This document shows positions 7,324-16,736 of a stretch of DNA of 36,727 nucleotides, one piece after another. Position numbers and translations under genes: made by a program. Position 1 is the stretch's first letter, and every line of letters begins with the position of its first letter. The notes beneath the pieces were generated by a model. That model had not been told where the DNA came from and made no database searches. It saw only the letters and a list, made by a program, of their open reading frames with translations. This DNA is from Candidatus Gastranaerophilales bacterium (GTDB lineage Bacteria > Cyanobacteriota > Vampirovibrionia > Gastranaerophilales > Gastranaerophilaceae): the NCBI GenBank assembly GCA_017560095.1, contig JAFYOU010000030.1, positions 1-36,727 of the forward strand, in the 5' to 3' direction.

Positions 7324-8523
7324 ATGGAAAAATTTGGTAAAATTCGTTTTTGGTTAATCTTAATTTTAGCCTTAATAGGTATAGGTTTATGCATTGAATT
7401 AGGATATATTTTTTACAAAACTAACTTCTTAGCTCAATTTGCACCAAGCTTTTGCGCTGTTTCAGAATTAATTGATTGCGATGGCGTAGCACAAACTACT
7501 TACGCATTATCAGCTGGTGTTCCAAATGCTTTATGGGGTTTGATTTTATATTTAATTATCATAATGCTTCTATTTGTTGATAAAATACAAGCAAAATTTA
7601 AAAATACAATTTTTGATGTTTTTGAAAACCCAAGAAGTTATATTGCGTTTTTAGGAGTTCTATCATTTGCAATTTCGATGATATTGGCATTTATTTCAAT
7701 CCACGTGATTAAAAAAATATGTGCACTTTGTTTTGTAACTTATTTTGTCAATCTTGCAATTGCATTTATAGCAAATACTAAAGGCTTTTTTATTCAAGAT
7801 ACAATTACAACAATTAAAGACTTTATTAAAGGCGTAAAAAAATATTTTATTTTATTTTTAATTGTTTTAATTAGCTTCATTTCAACATTAATCTATCTAA
7901 GCAATTCTTTGATATTTTCGCCAAAATTAAAAGAAAGAAAAGAGCAAAAAGAATTCTTCGAAGCCAAGAGGAATAAATACGCAATCAAAGGAAATATTTT
8001 AGGCAAAGAAAATGCAAAAGTTGTAATCAATGTTTATAGCGACTATAATTGCCCGTATTGTCGAATAGTTAACATCATGCTTCATAAGGCTGCAAAAGAA
8101 AGAAAAATTCTAGTTAAAGAGATAAATTTTCCAATAGACAAAAGTTGCAACACCAAAGTTGGAATAACACTTGGAGGACATGAAGCCTCTTGCATTTATT
8201 CTAAATATGCTTTAGCTGCAGAAAAACAAGGTAAATTCTGGGGTGTAGCCAATATTCTTTTTGATGTACGACCTCAAAACTTCAATGTTCTTGTTGAAGA
8301 AATTCAAAAAGCAAAATTAAACATAGACATTGAAAAGCTTCAAAAAGATGCAATGAGTCTCGAAATTGAAACACAACTACAAAAAGACATTGAACAAACT
8401 GTTTCAAAAGGAATCATGGGTACGCCAACATTTGAAATCAACGGGATTCAATATGTTGGGGCTATGCCATACAAAAAACTTATCGAAGCAATTGATTTAG
8501 CTCAAAAAAGAGCGGAAAATTAA
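7324..8523 (+). CDS. VKOR-DsbA fusion, disulfide bond-forming enzyme
   Basis: This 399-aa integral membrane protein creates disulfide bonds in exported proteins. The vitamin K epoxide reductase (VKOR) half spans residues 1-150 and has about five membrane segments. It carries the loop cysteines C44 and C52 in CAVSELIDC, the conserved Ser/Trp region (ALSAGVPNALWG) and the membrane active site CALC (C133, C136) that reduces quinone. After another membrane span (about 172-192) comes a DsbA/thioredoxin-4 domain facing outward, with active site CPYC (243-246) and the cis-Pro loop GIMGTPTFEING. The fused enzyme can pass oxidising equivalents internally. I moved the start to 7324: SD AGAGGAAAG precedes it, and the 15 upstream codons overlap the promoter. 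queH begins 1 nt after the stop. VKOR-thioredoxin fusions are typical of Cyanobacteria. Confidence 0.92.
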   Translation: MEKFGKIRFWLILILALIGIGLCIELGYIFYKTNFLAQFAPSFCAVSELIDCDGVAQTTYALSAGVPNALWGLILYLIIIMLLFVDKIQAKFKNTIFDVFENPRSYIAFLGVLSFAISMILAFISIHVIKKICALCFVTYFVNLAIAFIANTKGFFIQDTITTIKDFIKGVKKYFILFLIVLISFISTLIYLSNSLIFSPKLKERKEQKEFFEAKRNKYAIKGNILGKENAKVVINVYSDYNCPYCRIVNIMLHKAAKERKILVKEINFPIDKSCNTKVGITLGGHEASCIYSKYALAAEKQGKFWGVANILFDVRPQNFNVLVEEIQKAKLNIDIEKLQKDAMSLEIETQLQKDIEQTVSKGIMGTPTFEINGIQYVGAMPYKKLIEAIDLAQKRAEN

Positions 8524-8524
8524 T

Positions 8525-9055
8525 ATGAAAAAAATAATACTACATGCTTGTTGTGCACCTTGCGCAAGTTACCCGATTCAAAAATTAAAAGAGGATGGGT
8601 TTGAGCCTGTGGTATTTTTTTATAATCCAAATATTTTTCCTATCCTTGAATATAATATCAGAAGAGCTGAGCTTGAAAAATATTGCAAAAAAATTGGAGT
8701 TAAATATTTTGAAAGCAAATACGAAATCAAAAAATTCTACGAAATAACAAAAGGCTTAGAAAATGAGCCCGAAAAAGGAAAACGCTGTTCAATTTGTTTT
8801 AATTTAAGATTAGATAAAACTGCTGAGTTTGCATCATCTCAAGAAATTAAATATTTCACAACAACTTTAAGTGTTTCACCTCATAAGAATTCAAATCAAA
8901 TTTTTGAGCAAGGAAAAATAATTGCACAAAAATATGGGATCAAATTTTTAGAATATAATTTTAAAAAACAAAATGGTTTTAAAATTTCAAGAACAATAGC
9001 AAAAGAAAATAATATGTATACACAAAGCTATTGCGGTTGCGAGTTTAGCAAATAA
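8525..9055 (+). CDS. queH: epoxyqueuosine reductase QueH
   Basis: QueH (formerly DUF208) performs the last step of queuosine synthesis, reducing epoxyqueuosine to queuosine in the tRNA wobble position. It is a non-homologous replacement for the cobalamin enzyme QueG. The 176-aa protein shows the diagnostic cysteine sets: HACCAPC at residues 7-13, the KRCSICF pair in the middle, and YCGC at the C-terminus, which together hold an iron-sulfur cluster and a second metal site. Other conserved stretches are FYNPNI, TTTLSVSPHKN and RTIAKENNMYTQSYCG. It starts 1 nt after the VKOR-DsbA stop and is probably translationally coupled. The metabolic link between the two genes is not obvious. Confidence 0.93.
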   Translation: MKKIILHACCAPCASYPIQKLKEDGFEPVVFFYNPNIFPILEYNIRRAELEKYCKKIGVKYFESKYEIKKFYEITKGLENEPEKGKRCSICFNLRLDKTAEFASSQEIKYFTTTLSVSPHKNSNQIFEQGKIIAQKYGIKFLEYNFKKQNGFKISRTIAKENNMYTQSYCGCEFSK

Positions 9056-9075
9056 ACAATAAAAGTTGAGGCAAT

Positions 9076-10851
9076 ATGAAAAAAATCGTAGTAATTTTAT
9101 TAAGTTTGTATTTATTTACAAATAACCTAAGCATTTATGCTCAAGAAAAACAAAAAAAAGTAAAACCAAGTGCACTTTCAGGCGCAATTATTGAAGGAAA
9201 AATTGAAACAGTTAAAGAATATATAAAACAAGGGGCCAATCTTGATAAACCTTTTTTAGGCTCAACGCCTCTTGTTGATGCAATTTATAAGAAACAACAT
9301 GAAATACTTGATTGCTTGCTTCAAGCAGGAGCTAATCCAAATGTTGAAACTGGCGTCCCACCACTATATATGGCAGTTAGCGAAAAAAACAAGTATGCCA
9401 CCGCTAAATTATTAAAAGCAGGAGCAAATACGAACAAAACTTTTATGGGAATGACAGCTAAAGAACTAGCTGAAACATACAAAACAAAAGAAATTATTGA
9501 AATATTCAACGATTATGAAAATAATATAGAAAAATTTAACCCCGACGCATACAAAAATTCCTATATTGTAAAAGAAGCAAGAAACACAAAAGAAACAAAA
9601 GAATTTAAAGAAGAAACCCTTAGTGCAAATATAATTTTTAATCTTGACAAAAAGGATACTAATTTAATTTCGATACAAAAAACCAAACCAATAAATTCCA
9701 AAAACTACAATCAAAAAATTAAAAGCGACTATATTGAATACCAAAAAAACAAAAAACAGCTTAATGAAGAACAATACAGTTTATATATAATTTTAGATAA
9801 ATTATTAAGAGCAAATAAGCTTCAATATCAAAATTGGAGAATTGGCATTGATATAGATACACACGAAGTAAATGCATATGCAGGAAGTGCAAATTTAATT
9901 ATAATAAATAGTTCACTATATGATAGTTTATACAACAACCAAGATGCTCTGGCTTTTATTGTAGCCCATGAATTGGCACACTTAATTTTAGGACATAATC
10001 AAATTGCTTTAGAAAACAATGCCAAAATCAAAAAACTTGAATATGAAGTACAAAAAGCAAGAGCTGAAGCTCAAAAAGAAAGCTATCTTGCCGACATAAA
10101 TAGCGCTGTTGGAAATTATGGCTATGCACTTGGAAGCAGCCTTTCAAGTCTAGCCTATAACATTTCAGCTACAGCATTATCATCTGAGATAAACCGAGTT
10201 TACGCTCAAGAAAGAGAACTTGAAATAATTGCAGATACTGAGGCTTTAACCTTGATGACAAAAGCAGGCTTCAATCCAGCAAAAGCAAAAGATGCACTTG
10301 AATTTTTAGTAAACTTACCAAATATATACACAAACAGAAGCACACATCCGGATAATTACACAAGACAAAGCAATATTAATGAAAATTTATTCTTAAATGA
10401 TAGTCAAGAATTAAAAAATCAAGGTAAAAAAGAAATTATTGGTTCAAAAGTTTTAAACATCAAAAAATCAAGCGACAAAAAAACAATAGTTTTATCTAAA
10501 GCGAATAATTGTACAAAACATAAATACGTTACTCTCTCAAAAGAAGATAAATTAATACAAAAAGCCTACCTAAATTACACAGATAACAATAACGAAAAAG
10601 CAAAGGAGCTATTCTCACAAGCATATTTGGTTAATCCAAATAATTTTATTCCTATGTTGTATTTATCATACATAAATGAGTATGACTTCAAACAAAACCA
10701 ACAAAAAAAGTCATTAAAATCAGCAAGAAAATGGGCTAAAAAAGCAAACAGGATTGCTCCAGAAAACAAATTTGTTAAAAAGCAAAATGAAGACATAAAA
10801 ACAATATTTATTAATTTAAAAGAACAAAAAAAGAATAATAAAAAGGGATAA
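9076..10851 (+). CDS. exported ankyrin-repeat / M48 metalloprotease / TPR protein
   Basis: This 591-aa protein starts with a signal peptide (hydrophobic KIVVILLSLYLFTNNLSIYAQ, residues 3-23). About three ankyrin repeats follow (about 33-145; hallmark pieces GSTPLVDAIYKKQHEILDCLLQAGANPN and VPPLYMAVSEKNKYATAKLLKAGANTN), then a Lys-rich linker. An M48-type zinc protease core (about 230-410) has HELAH at 298-302 and the third ligand Glu383 in ELEIIADTEAL. The C-terminus (about 500-590) looks like TPR helices. M48 proteins of this general plan (BepA/YfgC) act as periplasmic quality-control proteases with C-terminal TPRs. The N-terminal ankyrin block is an unusual addition. SD TGAGG precedes the ATG, 20 nt after queH, so it likely belongs to the same transcript. 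Substrate is unknown. Confidence 0.85.
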   Translation: MKKIVVILLSLYLFTNNLSIYAQEKQKKVKPSALSGAIIEGKIETVKEYIKQGANLDKPFLGSTPLVDAIYKKQHEILDCLLQAGANPNVETGVPPLYMAVSEKNKYATAKLLKAGANTNKTFMGMTAKELAETYKTKEIIEIFNDYENNIEKFNPDAYKNSYIVKEARNTKETKEFKEETLSANIIFNLDKKDTNLISIQKTKPINSKNYNQKIKSDYIEYQKNKKQLNEEQYSLYIILDKLLRANKLQYQNWRIGIDIDTHEVNAYAGSANLIIINSSLYDSLYNNQDALAFIVAHELAHLILGHNQIALENNAKIKKLEYEVQKARAEAQKESYLADINSAVGNYGYALGSSLSSLAYNISATALSSEINRVYAQERELEIIADTEALTLMTKAGFNPAKAKDALEFLVNLPNIYTNRSTHPDNYTRQSNINENLFLNDSQELKNQGKKEIIGSKVLNIKKSSDKKTIVLSKANNCTKHKYVTLSKEDKLIQKAYLNYTDNNNEKAKELFSQAYLVNPNNFIPMLYLSYINEYDFKQNQQKKSLKSARKWAKKANRIAPENKFVKKQNEDIKTIFINLKEQKKNNKKG

Positions 10852-10867
10852 AAAATTATCCCTTTTT
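10840..10867 (+). terminator. terminator overlapping the M48 gene stop
   Basis: AAAAAGGGATAA (10840-10851) pairs perfectly with TTATCCCTTTTT (10856-10867) over an AAAA loop. The left arm includes the stop codon of the protease gene. The T-run follows directly. Confidence 0.85.
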
Positions 10868-10935
10868 ATTGCAATTAATTTTTATTCGACAACACTCAAG
10901 CTAAAAAACTTATCACGCATCTAATTAATATAAAA

Positions 10936-11241
10936 TTACTCAAAAAATTTAATATCTAAATCTCCACCAGGAGTTTCTTTGTATGTAGCAATTTTCTTGC
11001 CGGCTTCATCATATTCGATATATTTACCGCTTGGAGTTTTTCTGTAATATCCAAGTAATTTATCGTTTTTATCATATTTATAGATGTAGTTACCTTTTTT
11101 AACATATTTAGGCTGATCATGGGTAACTTCAACTTTTTTTACATCTTTATTTTGCATTGTTTGCGCCACAACACCAGATGTCATAGAATAAACACTAGCA
11201 ATTACAAAAGCTAAAAAAATAACCTTTAATAATCTTTTCAT
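10936..11241 (-). CDS. small exported protein with two Tyr/Asp-rich repeats
   Basis: The likely product is 101 aa. I chose the ATG at 11241 over an in-frame one 57 nt upstream. SD AGAGGA lies 5 nt before it, a signal peptide begins exactly there (MKRLLKVIFLAFVIASVYS, probable cleavage near VVAQ at 25-28), and the -10 element at 11273 would lie inside the longer version. The mature part holds two imperfect 20-residue repeats, GNYIYKYDKNDKLLGYYRKT and GKYIEYDEAGKKIATYKET, a beta-hairpin-like pattern reminiscent of YD/MORN-type strands but too short to assign. Function is unknown; it acts outside the cytoplasm. It has its own promoter and converges on the protease gene. Confidence 0.75.
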   Translation of the reverse strand: MKRLLKVIFLAFVIASVYSMTSGVVAQTMQNKDVKKVEVTHDQPKYVKKGNYIYKYDKNDKLLGYYRKTPSGKYIEYDEAGKKIATYKETPGGDLDIKFFE

Positions 11242-11272
11242 TTTAATCCTCTTCAAACTACTACGTACGATT

Positions 11273-11281
11273 ATTATAGCA
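11273..11281 (-). promoter_or_regulatory. extended -10 promoter of the small exported protein
   Basis: Minus strand TGC-TATAAT (TATAAT 11273-11278, TG extension at 11280-11281). No convincing -35 at 17-18 nt. The same GTGCTATAAT string occurs upstream of manC. Expected leader about 25 nt, containing the SD. Confidence 0.6.
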
Positions 11282-11298
11282 CAGTTTTCAAATTTCAA

Positions 11299-11468
11299 AA
11301 CGCCAACAGAAATATCAAAAACAGCACAGATTGCTTCTTGGAAGTGCTTTTATTTTTTTAAACATAACGAACTAATCCAAAAAAATGTTTTTTTTCTTAG
11401 AGCCTACGTATTTTACACGATTTTTTAAAAATTTCAAGTGTTTTGTAAAATTTTATGAAGCCAAAATA
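11299..11468. other. intergenic region upstream of rpoB, no gene seen
   Basis: No ORF worth calling. AGCAC and GTGCT around 11320-11345 could form a 5-bp stem followed by T-rich sequence on both strands, too weak to call a terminator. The stretch is otherwise A/T tracts (for example T8 near 11390). The rpoB promoter begins at its right end. Confidence 0.4.
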
Positions 11469-11496
11469 TTGACCCTGTCTATTCAGCCAATATAAT
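11469..11496 (+). promoter_or_regulatory. rpoB-rpoC operon promoter
   Basis: TTGACC (11469-11474), a 16-nt spacer and a perfect TATAAT (11491-11496) make the best -35/-10 pair in the window. The predicted start near 11503 leaves a leader of about 128 nt before the rpoB ATG. This fits an independently transcribed polymerase operon: no rplJ/rplL genes precede it. Confidence 0.75.
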
Positions 11497-11502
11497 TAAT
11501 TA

Positions 11503-11630
11503 AGTCAATAAAATGTTGCATTATGGCTAAAAATGTCTGTTCGATGGATAAAACCTTAAAAAACACTCCGCAAGCCACTTTGCACCAATTTTAAAAACAA
11601 ATTGTAATTACATATATTAGAGGTACTTAG
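11503..11630 (+). promoter_or_regulatory. rpoB 5' leader with possible secondary structure and leader ORF
   Basis: Two nested pairings are visible: TGGCT (11524-11528) with AGCCA (11573-11577), and outside it AAAATGTTGCA (11510-11520) with TGCACCAATTTT (11581-11592), imperfect. A 23-codon ORF runs from ATG 11523 to TAA 11592-11594 across this structure but has no SD. The rpoB SD (AGAGG) lies at the 3' end. A regulatory role is only suggested by the length. Confidence 0.3.
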
Positions 11631-14600
11631 ATGACAACAACTAAAAAAGCAAGCCGTGTTACTCCTCAAGGTATTCCGGGTACTCGTCTGACTGACCTAC
11701 CTGACTTGATTGAAGTTCAAAAGAAATCATTTGAACAATTTTTAAAAGAAGGCTTAAAAGAAGAATTATTATCTTTTAGCCCAATTAAAGATTACACTGG
11801 CAGATTGGAATTACACTTTCTTCCAAACTATACCTTCGATAAACCTAAATACACTATCGAAGAAGCTCGTATTCATGACGCAACTTACGCAAAACAGCTT
11901 CGTGTAATGATGAGATTAGTTAACCGTGATAGCGGTGAAATTAAAGAACAAGAAGTTTATATCGGCGATATCCCCACAATGACAGACAAAGGTACTTTCA
12001 TTGTTAACGGTGCAGAACGTGTTATCGTTTCTCAAATCGTTAGATCTCCTGGTATTTATTACAAAAAAGAAGTTTCTCCAACTGGTAAACGTCTTTACAA
12101 TGCCACTTTAATTCCAAACCGTGGCGCATGGTTGAAAATTGAAACAGATTCTAACGACCTTGTTTATGTAAAAATTGATAAAAACAGAAAAATCTTAGCT
12201 ACAACATTATTAAAAGCTTTAGGTATCACACCTGTTGAAATGGAATCTTTATTCACTCACTTTGATTTCTTAAGAAAAACATTGGAAAAAGATACAGCTA
12301 CAACAACTGATGAAGCTTTAGTTGAAGTTTATAAAAAATTAAGACCAGGTGACCCTGCAACACCTGCTGGTGGTCGCTCAATCCTAGAAGCTAGATTCTT
12401 TGACGAAAAGAAATATGATATCAGCAAAGTTGGTCGTTATAAGTTAAACAAAAAATTAGGTTTGAACTTACCTGAAACACAAAGAACAATTACAATTCAA
12501 GATATCGTTGCAGGTATTGAATACTTAATCAATTTAACATATGACGAAGGTCAATTAGACGATATCGACCACTTAGGAAATAGAAGAATTCGCTCAGTTG
12601 GCGAATTGTTACAAAACCAATTCAGAGTTGGTTTATCAAGAATTGAAAGAATTGTTAAAGAAAGAATGACTCTTCAAGATTCAGACACTTTAACACCTTT
12701 AAATCTTTTAAATACAAAACCATTAGTGGCTTCATTAAAAGAATTCTTTGGTTCATCTCAATTATCACAATTTATGGACCAAACTAACCCACTAGCTGAA
12801 TTAACTCACAAAAGAAGAATTTCAGCTTTAGGACCTGGTGGTTTAATGAGAGAAAGAGCAGGCTTTGCTGTTCGTGATATTCACCCATCTCATTATGGTC
12901 GTTTATGTCCAGTAGAAACACCTGAAGGACCTAACGCAGGTTTGATTAACTCGCTTGCAACTCACGCTAGAGTTAACGATTATGGTTTCATCGAAACTCC
13001 ATTCTTTGTAGTAAAAGATGGTCAAGTAACAGATGAAGTACACTATTTAACAGCAGATGAAGATGAAAACTATCGTGTAGCTCCTGCTGATATTGAATTA
13101 ACAAAAGACAGAAAAATTAAAGATGAATATGTAGCTGTTAGATACCGCTCAGAGTTCACAATGGGCGAATCAACAAAAGTTGACTATGTTGGTGTTTCCC
13201 CAATTCAAATCATTTCAGTTGCGACATCTTTGATTCCATTTATTGAACACGATGATGCGAACCGTGCATTGATGGGTTCAAACATGCAACGTCAAGCAGT
13301 TCCTCTTCTTATAACTCAAAGACCAGTAGTAGGAACAGGTTTAGAAGGCCGTGTTGCAAAAGACTCAGGTATGGTAGCAGTTTCAACTGTTGATGGTACT
13401 GTTATAAAAGTTATGGGTGAAGAAATTCACGTAAAAGATAAAGAAGGCAACGTTCATCAATATCAATTACTAAAATATGTTCGCTCAAACCAAGACACTT
13501 GTATCAACCAAAGACCTCTTGTTAAAGAAGGTGACGAAGTTAAAGCAGGTGATGTAATAGCAGATGGTGCTTCAACAAATTGCGGTGAACTTTCATTAGG
13601 TAAAAACGTTCTTGTAGCGTATATGCCTTGGGAAGGTTATAACTACGAGGATGCTATCTTGCTTAACGAAAGATTAGTATATGATGATGTATTTACATCA
13701 CTACATATTGAAAAACTAGAAATTGACGCTCGTCAAACAAAACTTGGACCTGAAGAAATCACTCGTGAAATTCCAAATGTTTCAGAAGATTCAATCAGAC
13801 ACTTAGATGAACGTGGTATTGTTCGTATTGGTGCTAGAGTTTATGCTGATGACGTTTTAGTTGGTAAAATTACACCAAAAGGTGAGTCTGAACATCCACC
13901 AGAAGAAAAACTTCTTCGTGCAATCTTTGCTGAAAAAGCAAGAGATGTTAAAGATAATTCACTTCGTGTTCCACATGGTGAAGGCGGTCGTGTTGTTGAC
14001 GTTAAAGTATTCGACAGAGAAAAAGGCGACGAACTTCCACCAGGAGCAAACACAGTAATTAGAGTTTACATTGCTCAAAAACGTAAAGTATCTGTAGGTG
14101 ATAAACTTTCAGGTCGCCACGGTAATAAGGGTATCGTTTCAAGAATTCTTCCAAAAGAAGATATGCCATTCTTACCAGATGGTACCCCAATCGATATCGT
14201 ATTAAACCCACTAGGTGTACCTTCTCGTATGAATGTAGGTCAAACTTATGAGCACTTATTAGGTTTAGCAGCTTATCTAACAGGTAACCACTATGAATCT
14301 CCGTTATTTGATGAAATGTATGGAGCTAACCAATCAGAACAAAATACCAAAGAAGAATTATTAAAAGGTATTAAAGAACGTGGAATTGATTGGGTTAGAG
14401 AAGATGGTAAAGTTACACTTTACGACGGTAGAACAGGTGAACCATTTGATGAACCAATTGCCGTTGGTGTATCTTATATCCTTAAACTTGTTCACTTAGT
14501 TGACGACAAAATCCACGCACGTTCAACTGGTCCATACTCATTAGTTACTCAACAACCATTAGGTGGTAAAGCACAATTTGGTGGCCAAAGATTCGGTGAG

Positions 14601-14945
14601 ATGGAAGTTTGGGCTCTTGAAGCATATGGTGCAGCTTACACACTTCAAGAAATGTTAACAATTAAATCAGACGATGTTAACGGTAGATCTCGTGCTTACG
14701 AAGCAATCGTAAAAGGCGACAACATTCCAAGACCTGGTATTCCAGAATCATTCAAAGTATTAGTTCGCGAACTTCAAAGTATCGGTCTAGATATTGCAGT
14801 ATCTAAAAAAGGCGGAGAAGAAGTTGATTTAATGTCTGATACAGATGATTTAAGAAAATCAGCTCCAAAAAGAGTACTTTCTGACTTAGATTCAGAATTA
14901 CTTAACATCGACTTTTTCGACACAAGCGCAAGCTTTAAAGACTAA
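11631..14945 (+). CDS. rpoB: RNA polymerase beta subunit
   Basis: The 1104-aa length is close to cyanobacterial beta, without the large proteobacterial insertions. Landmarks include [18 protein letters not shown] near the start and the rifampicin-pocket region [34 protein letters not shown], with the usual Asp, His and Ser residues of sensitive enzymes. It is followed by [29 protein letters not shown]. The flap and catalytic lysine regions include [18 protein letters not shown] and [21 protein letters not shown]. The C-terminal clamp part is [48 protein letters not shown] lies 8 nt before ATG. rpoC1 follows 45 nt later, and codon choice is that of a strongly expressed gene. Confidence 0.99.
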   Translation: MTTTKKASRVTPQGIPGTRLTDLPDLIEVQKKSFEQFLKEGLKEELLSFSPIKDYTGRLELHFLPNYTFDKPKYTIEEARIHDATYAKQLRVMMRLVNRDSGEIKEQEVYIGDIPTMTDKGTFIVNGAERVIVSQIVRSPGIYYKKEVSPTGKRLYNATLIPNRGAWLKIETDSNDLVYVKIDKNRKILATTLLKALGITPVEMESLFTHFDFLRKTLEKDTATTTDEALVEVYKKLRPGDPATPAGGRSILEARFFDEKKYDISKVGRYKLNKKLGLNLPETQRTITIQDIVAGIEYLINLTYDEGQLDDIDHLGNRRIRSVGELLQNQFRVGLSRIERIVKERMTLQDSDTLTPLNLLNTKPLVASLKEFFGSSQLSQFMDQTNPLAELTHKRRISALGPGGLMRERAGFAVRDIHPSHYGRLCPVETPEGPNAGLINSLATHARVNDYGFIETPFFVVKDGQVTDEVHYLTADEDENYRVAPADIELTKDRKIKDEYVAVRYRSEFTMGESTKVDYVGVSPIQIISVATSLIPFIEHDDANRALMGSNMQRQAVPLLITQRPVVGTGLEGRVAKDSGMVAVSTVDGTVIKVMGEEIHVKDKEGNVHQYQLLKYVRSNQDTCINQRPLVKEGDEVKAGDVIADGASTNCGELSLGKNVLVAYMPWEGYNYEDAILLNERLVYDDVFTSLHIEKLEIDARQTKLGPEEITREIPNVSEDSIRHLDERGIVRIGARVYADDVLVGKITPKGESEHPPEEKLLRAIFAEKARDVKDNSLRVPHGEGGRVVDVKVFDREKGDELPPGANTVIRVYIAQKRKVSVGDKLSGRHGNKGIVSRILPKEDMPFLPDGTPIDIVLNPLGVPSRMNVGQTYEHLLGLAAYLTGNHYESPLFDEMYGANQSEQNTKEELLKGIKERGIDWVREDGKVTLYDGRTGEPFDEPIAVGVSYILKLVHLVDDKIHARSTGPYSLVTQQPLGGKAQFGGQRFGEMEVWALEAYGAAYTLQEMLTIKSDDVNGRSRAYEAIVKGDNIPRPGIPESFKVLVRELQSIGLDIAVSKKGGEEVDLMSDTDDLRKSAPKRVLSDLDSELLNIDFFDTSASFKD

Positions 14946-14990
14946 TCGTAAGACTGATAAATTAGATTAATTAAAATCAAAGGAGAATAA

Positions 14991-16703
14991 ATGTCTACAA
15001 GTATTGATTATTTTGATTATATAAGAATCTCAATCGCATCGCCTGAGAGAATCTTAAAATGGTCATACGGGGAAGTTACAAAACCCGAAACAATTAACTA
15101 TAGAACACTTAAACCTGAAAGAGATGGTTTATTCTGCGAAAAAATCTTTGGCCCAACAAAAGACTGGGAATGTTTTTGCGGAAAATATAAAAGAGTACGT
15201 CATAAAGGTATCATCTGCGAACGTTGCGGTGTAGAAGTTACAGATTCAAAAGTTAGACGTCACAGAATGGGTCACATTAAGCTTGCTGCTCCTGTTTCTC
15301 ATATCTGGTTCTTAAAAGGTATTCCATCTTATCTTGGTTTACTTTTAGATATGACTTTAAAAGATTTAGAACAAATCATCTACTTTAACAACTATGTTGT
15401 AGTTGATGGTGCCGATAGCCCATTTAAAAAATTCCAACTTTTAACAGAAGAAGAATATGAAGATTTCATTATGGAAAACGAAGAAACTCAATTAAAAGTT
15501 GGTATTGGCGCTGAAGTAATTAAAGAATTATTAGCTGAAATTAACTTAGAAGAATTAGCTAATGAAATTCGCTCCGAACTAGATGCAGCAGGTGGCTCAG
15601 TTCAAAAACGTGCTAAATTAATTAAACGTTTAAGATTAGTTGAATCATTAATTGAGTCAGGAACAGAACCAACTTGGTTTGTAATGGATATTTTGCCTGT
15701 TACACCTCCAGATCTTCGTCCAATGGTTCAATTAGATGGTGGCAGATTTGCAACATCTGACTTAAATGATTTATATAGACGTGTAATTAACAGAAACAAC
15801 CGTTTATTAAGATTGTTAGAAATGGGTGCTCCTGAAATTATCGTTAGAAACGAAAAACGTATGCTTCAAGAAGCAGTTGATGCTTTAATTGATAACGGCA
15901 GACGCGGAAGAACAGTAGTTGGTCCAAATTCAAGACCTCTAAAATCACTTTCTAACATCATCGAAGGTAAACAAGGTCGTTTCCGTCAAAACTTACTTGG
16001 TAAACGTGTTGACTACTCTGGTCGTTCAGTAATCGTTGTTGGTCCACAACTACAATTAAACCAATGTGGTCTTCCAAAAGAAATGGCTATTGAATTATTT
16101 AAACCATTCGTAGTTAATAAATTAATCGAACGCGGTTTAGTTCAAAATATTAAATCTGCTAAGAAGAAAATTGAACGCTCTGAAGCAATCGTTTGGGATA
16201 TCTTAGAAGAGGTAGTAGATGGACACCCAGTAATGTTAAACCGTGCTCCAACCCTACACAGACTTGGTATTCAAGCATTTGAACCAGTTCTAGTTGAAGG
16301 TAGAGCTATTCAATTACACCCATTGGTATGTACAGCATTCAACGCTGACTTCGATGGTGACCAAATGGCTGTTCACGTACCACTTTCAATTGAAGCTCAA
16401 GCAGAAGCAAGAATGTTAATGTTAGCTACAAATAATATCCTAGCTCCTGCAACAGGTAAACCAATTATCACTCCAACTCAAGATATGGTACTTGGTATGT
16501 ATTATCTAACTATTATTAAAGACGCTAATGCACCTGTAAAAGGCTACTTCCATGACTTTACAGATGTAATGGCAGCACACGAAACAGGTGTACTAAAATT
16601 ACACGACAAAGTAATCGTTAGAGATGAAAATGGACACAGAATCGAAACAACTCCAGGAAGAATTATTTTCAATGAAGCTGTTAGAAAATCTGTATTAGCG
16701 TAA
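14991..16703 (+). CDS. rpoC1: RNA polymerase gamma subunit (N-terminal half of beta-prime)
   Basis: This 570-aa protein corresponds to the N-terminal part of bacterial beta-prime, encoded separately as in Cyanobacteria and plastids (cyanobacterial gamma is about 620 aa). The zinc ribbon is C61, C63, C76, C79 ([19 protein letters not shown]). The clamp, rudder and lid follow, then the switch region [16 protein letters not shown]. The active-centre loop NADFDGDQM has the three Mg-binding Asp at 453, 455 and 457. The protein ends after [18 protein letters not shown], the usual gamma/beta-prime junction. SD AAAGGAG lies 6 nt before ATG. The stop and the next ATG are 33 nt apart with a fresh SD, so the split is a true gene boundary and not a frameshift. 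Confidence 0.98.
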   Translation: MSTSIDYFDYIRISIASPERILKWSYGEVTKPETINYRTLKPERDGLFCEKIFGPTKDWECFCGKYKRVRHKGIICERCGVEVTDSKVRRHRMGHIKLAAPVSHIWFLKGIPSYLGLLLDMTLKDLEQIIYFNNYVVVDGADSPFKKFQLLTEEEYEDFIMENEETQLKVGIGAEVIKELLAEINLEELANEIRSELDAAGGSVQKRAKLIKRLRLVESLIESGTEPTWFVMDILPVTPPDLRPMVQLDGGRFATSDLNDLYRRVINRNNRLLRLLEMGAPEIIVRNEKRMLQEAVDALIDNGRRGRTVVGPNSRPLKSLSNIIEGKQGRFRQNLLGKRVDYSGRSVIVVGPQLQLNQCGLPKEMAIELFKPFVVNKLIERGLVQNIKSAKKKIERSEAIVWDILEEVVDGHPVMLNRAPTLHRLGIQAFEPVLVEGRAIQLHPLVCTAFNADFDGDQMAVHVPLSIEAQAEARMLMLATNNILAPATGKPIITPTQDMVLGMYYLTIIKDANAPVKGYFHDFTDVMAAHETGVLKLHDKVIVRDENGHRIETTPGRIIFNEAVRKSVLA

Positions 16704-16736
16704 TAGTTAAAATTAAACAAAGAGGTAAATAAAATA

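Noticed and set aside
11320-11360. AGCAC...GTGCT stem followed by T-rich sequence upstream of rpoB
   Set aside because: Only 5 bp with a 16-nt loop and no gene on either side needing it at that position.
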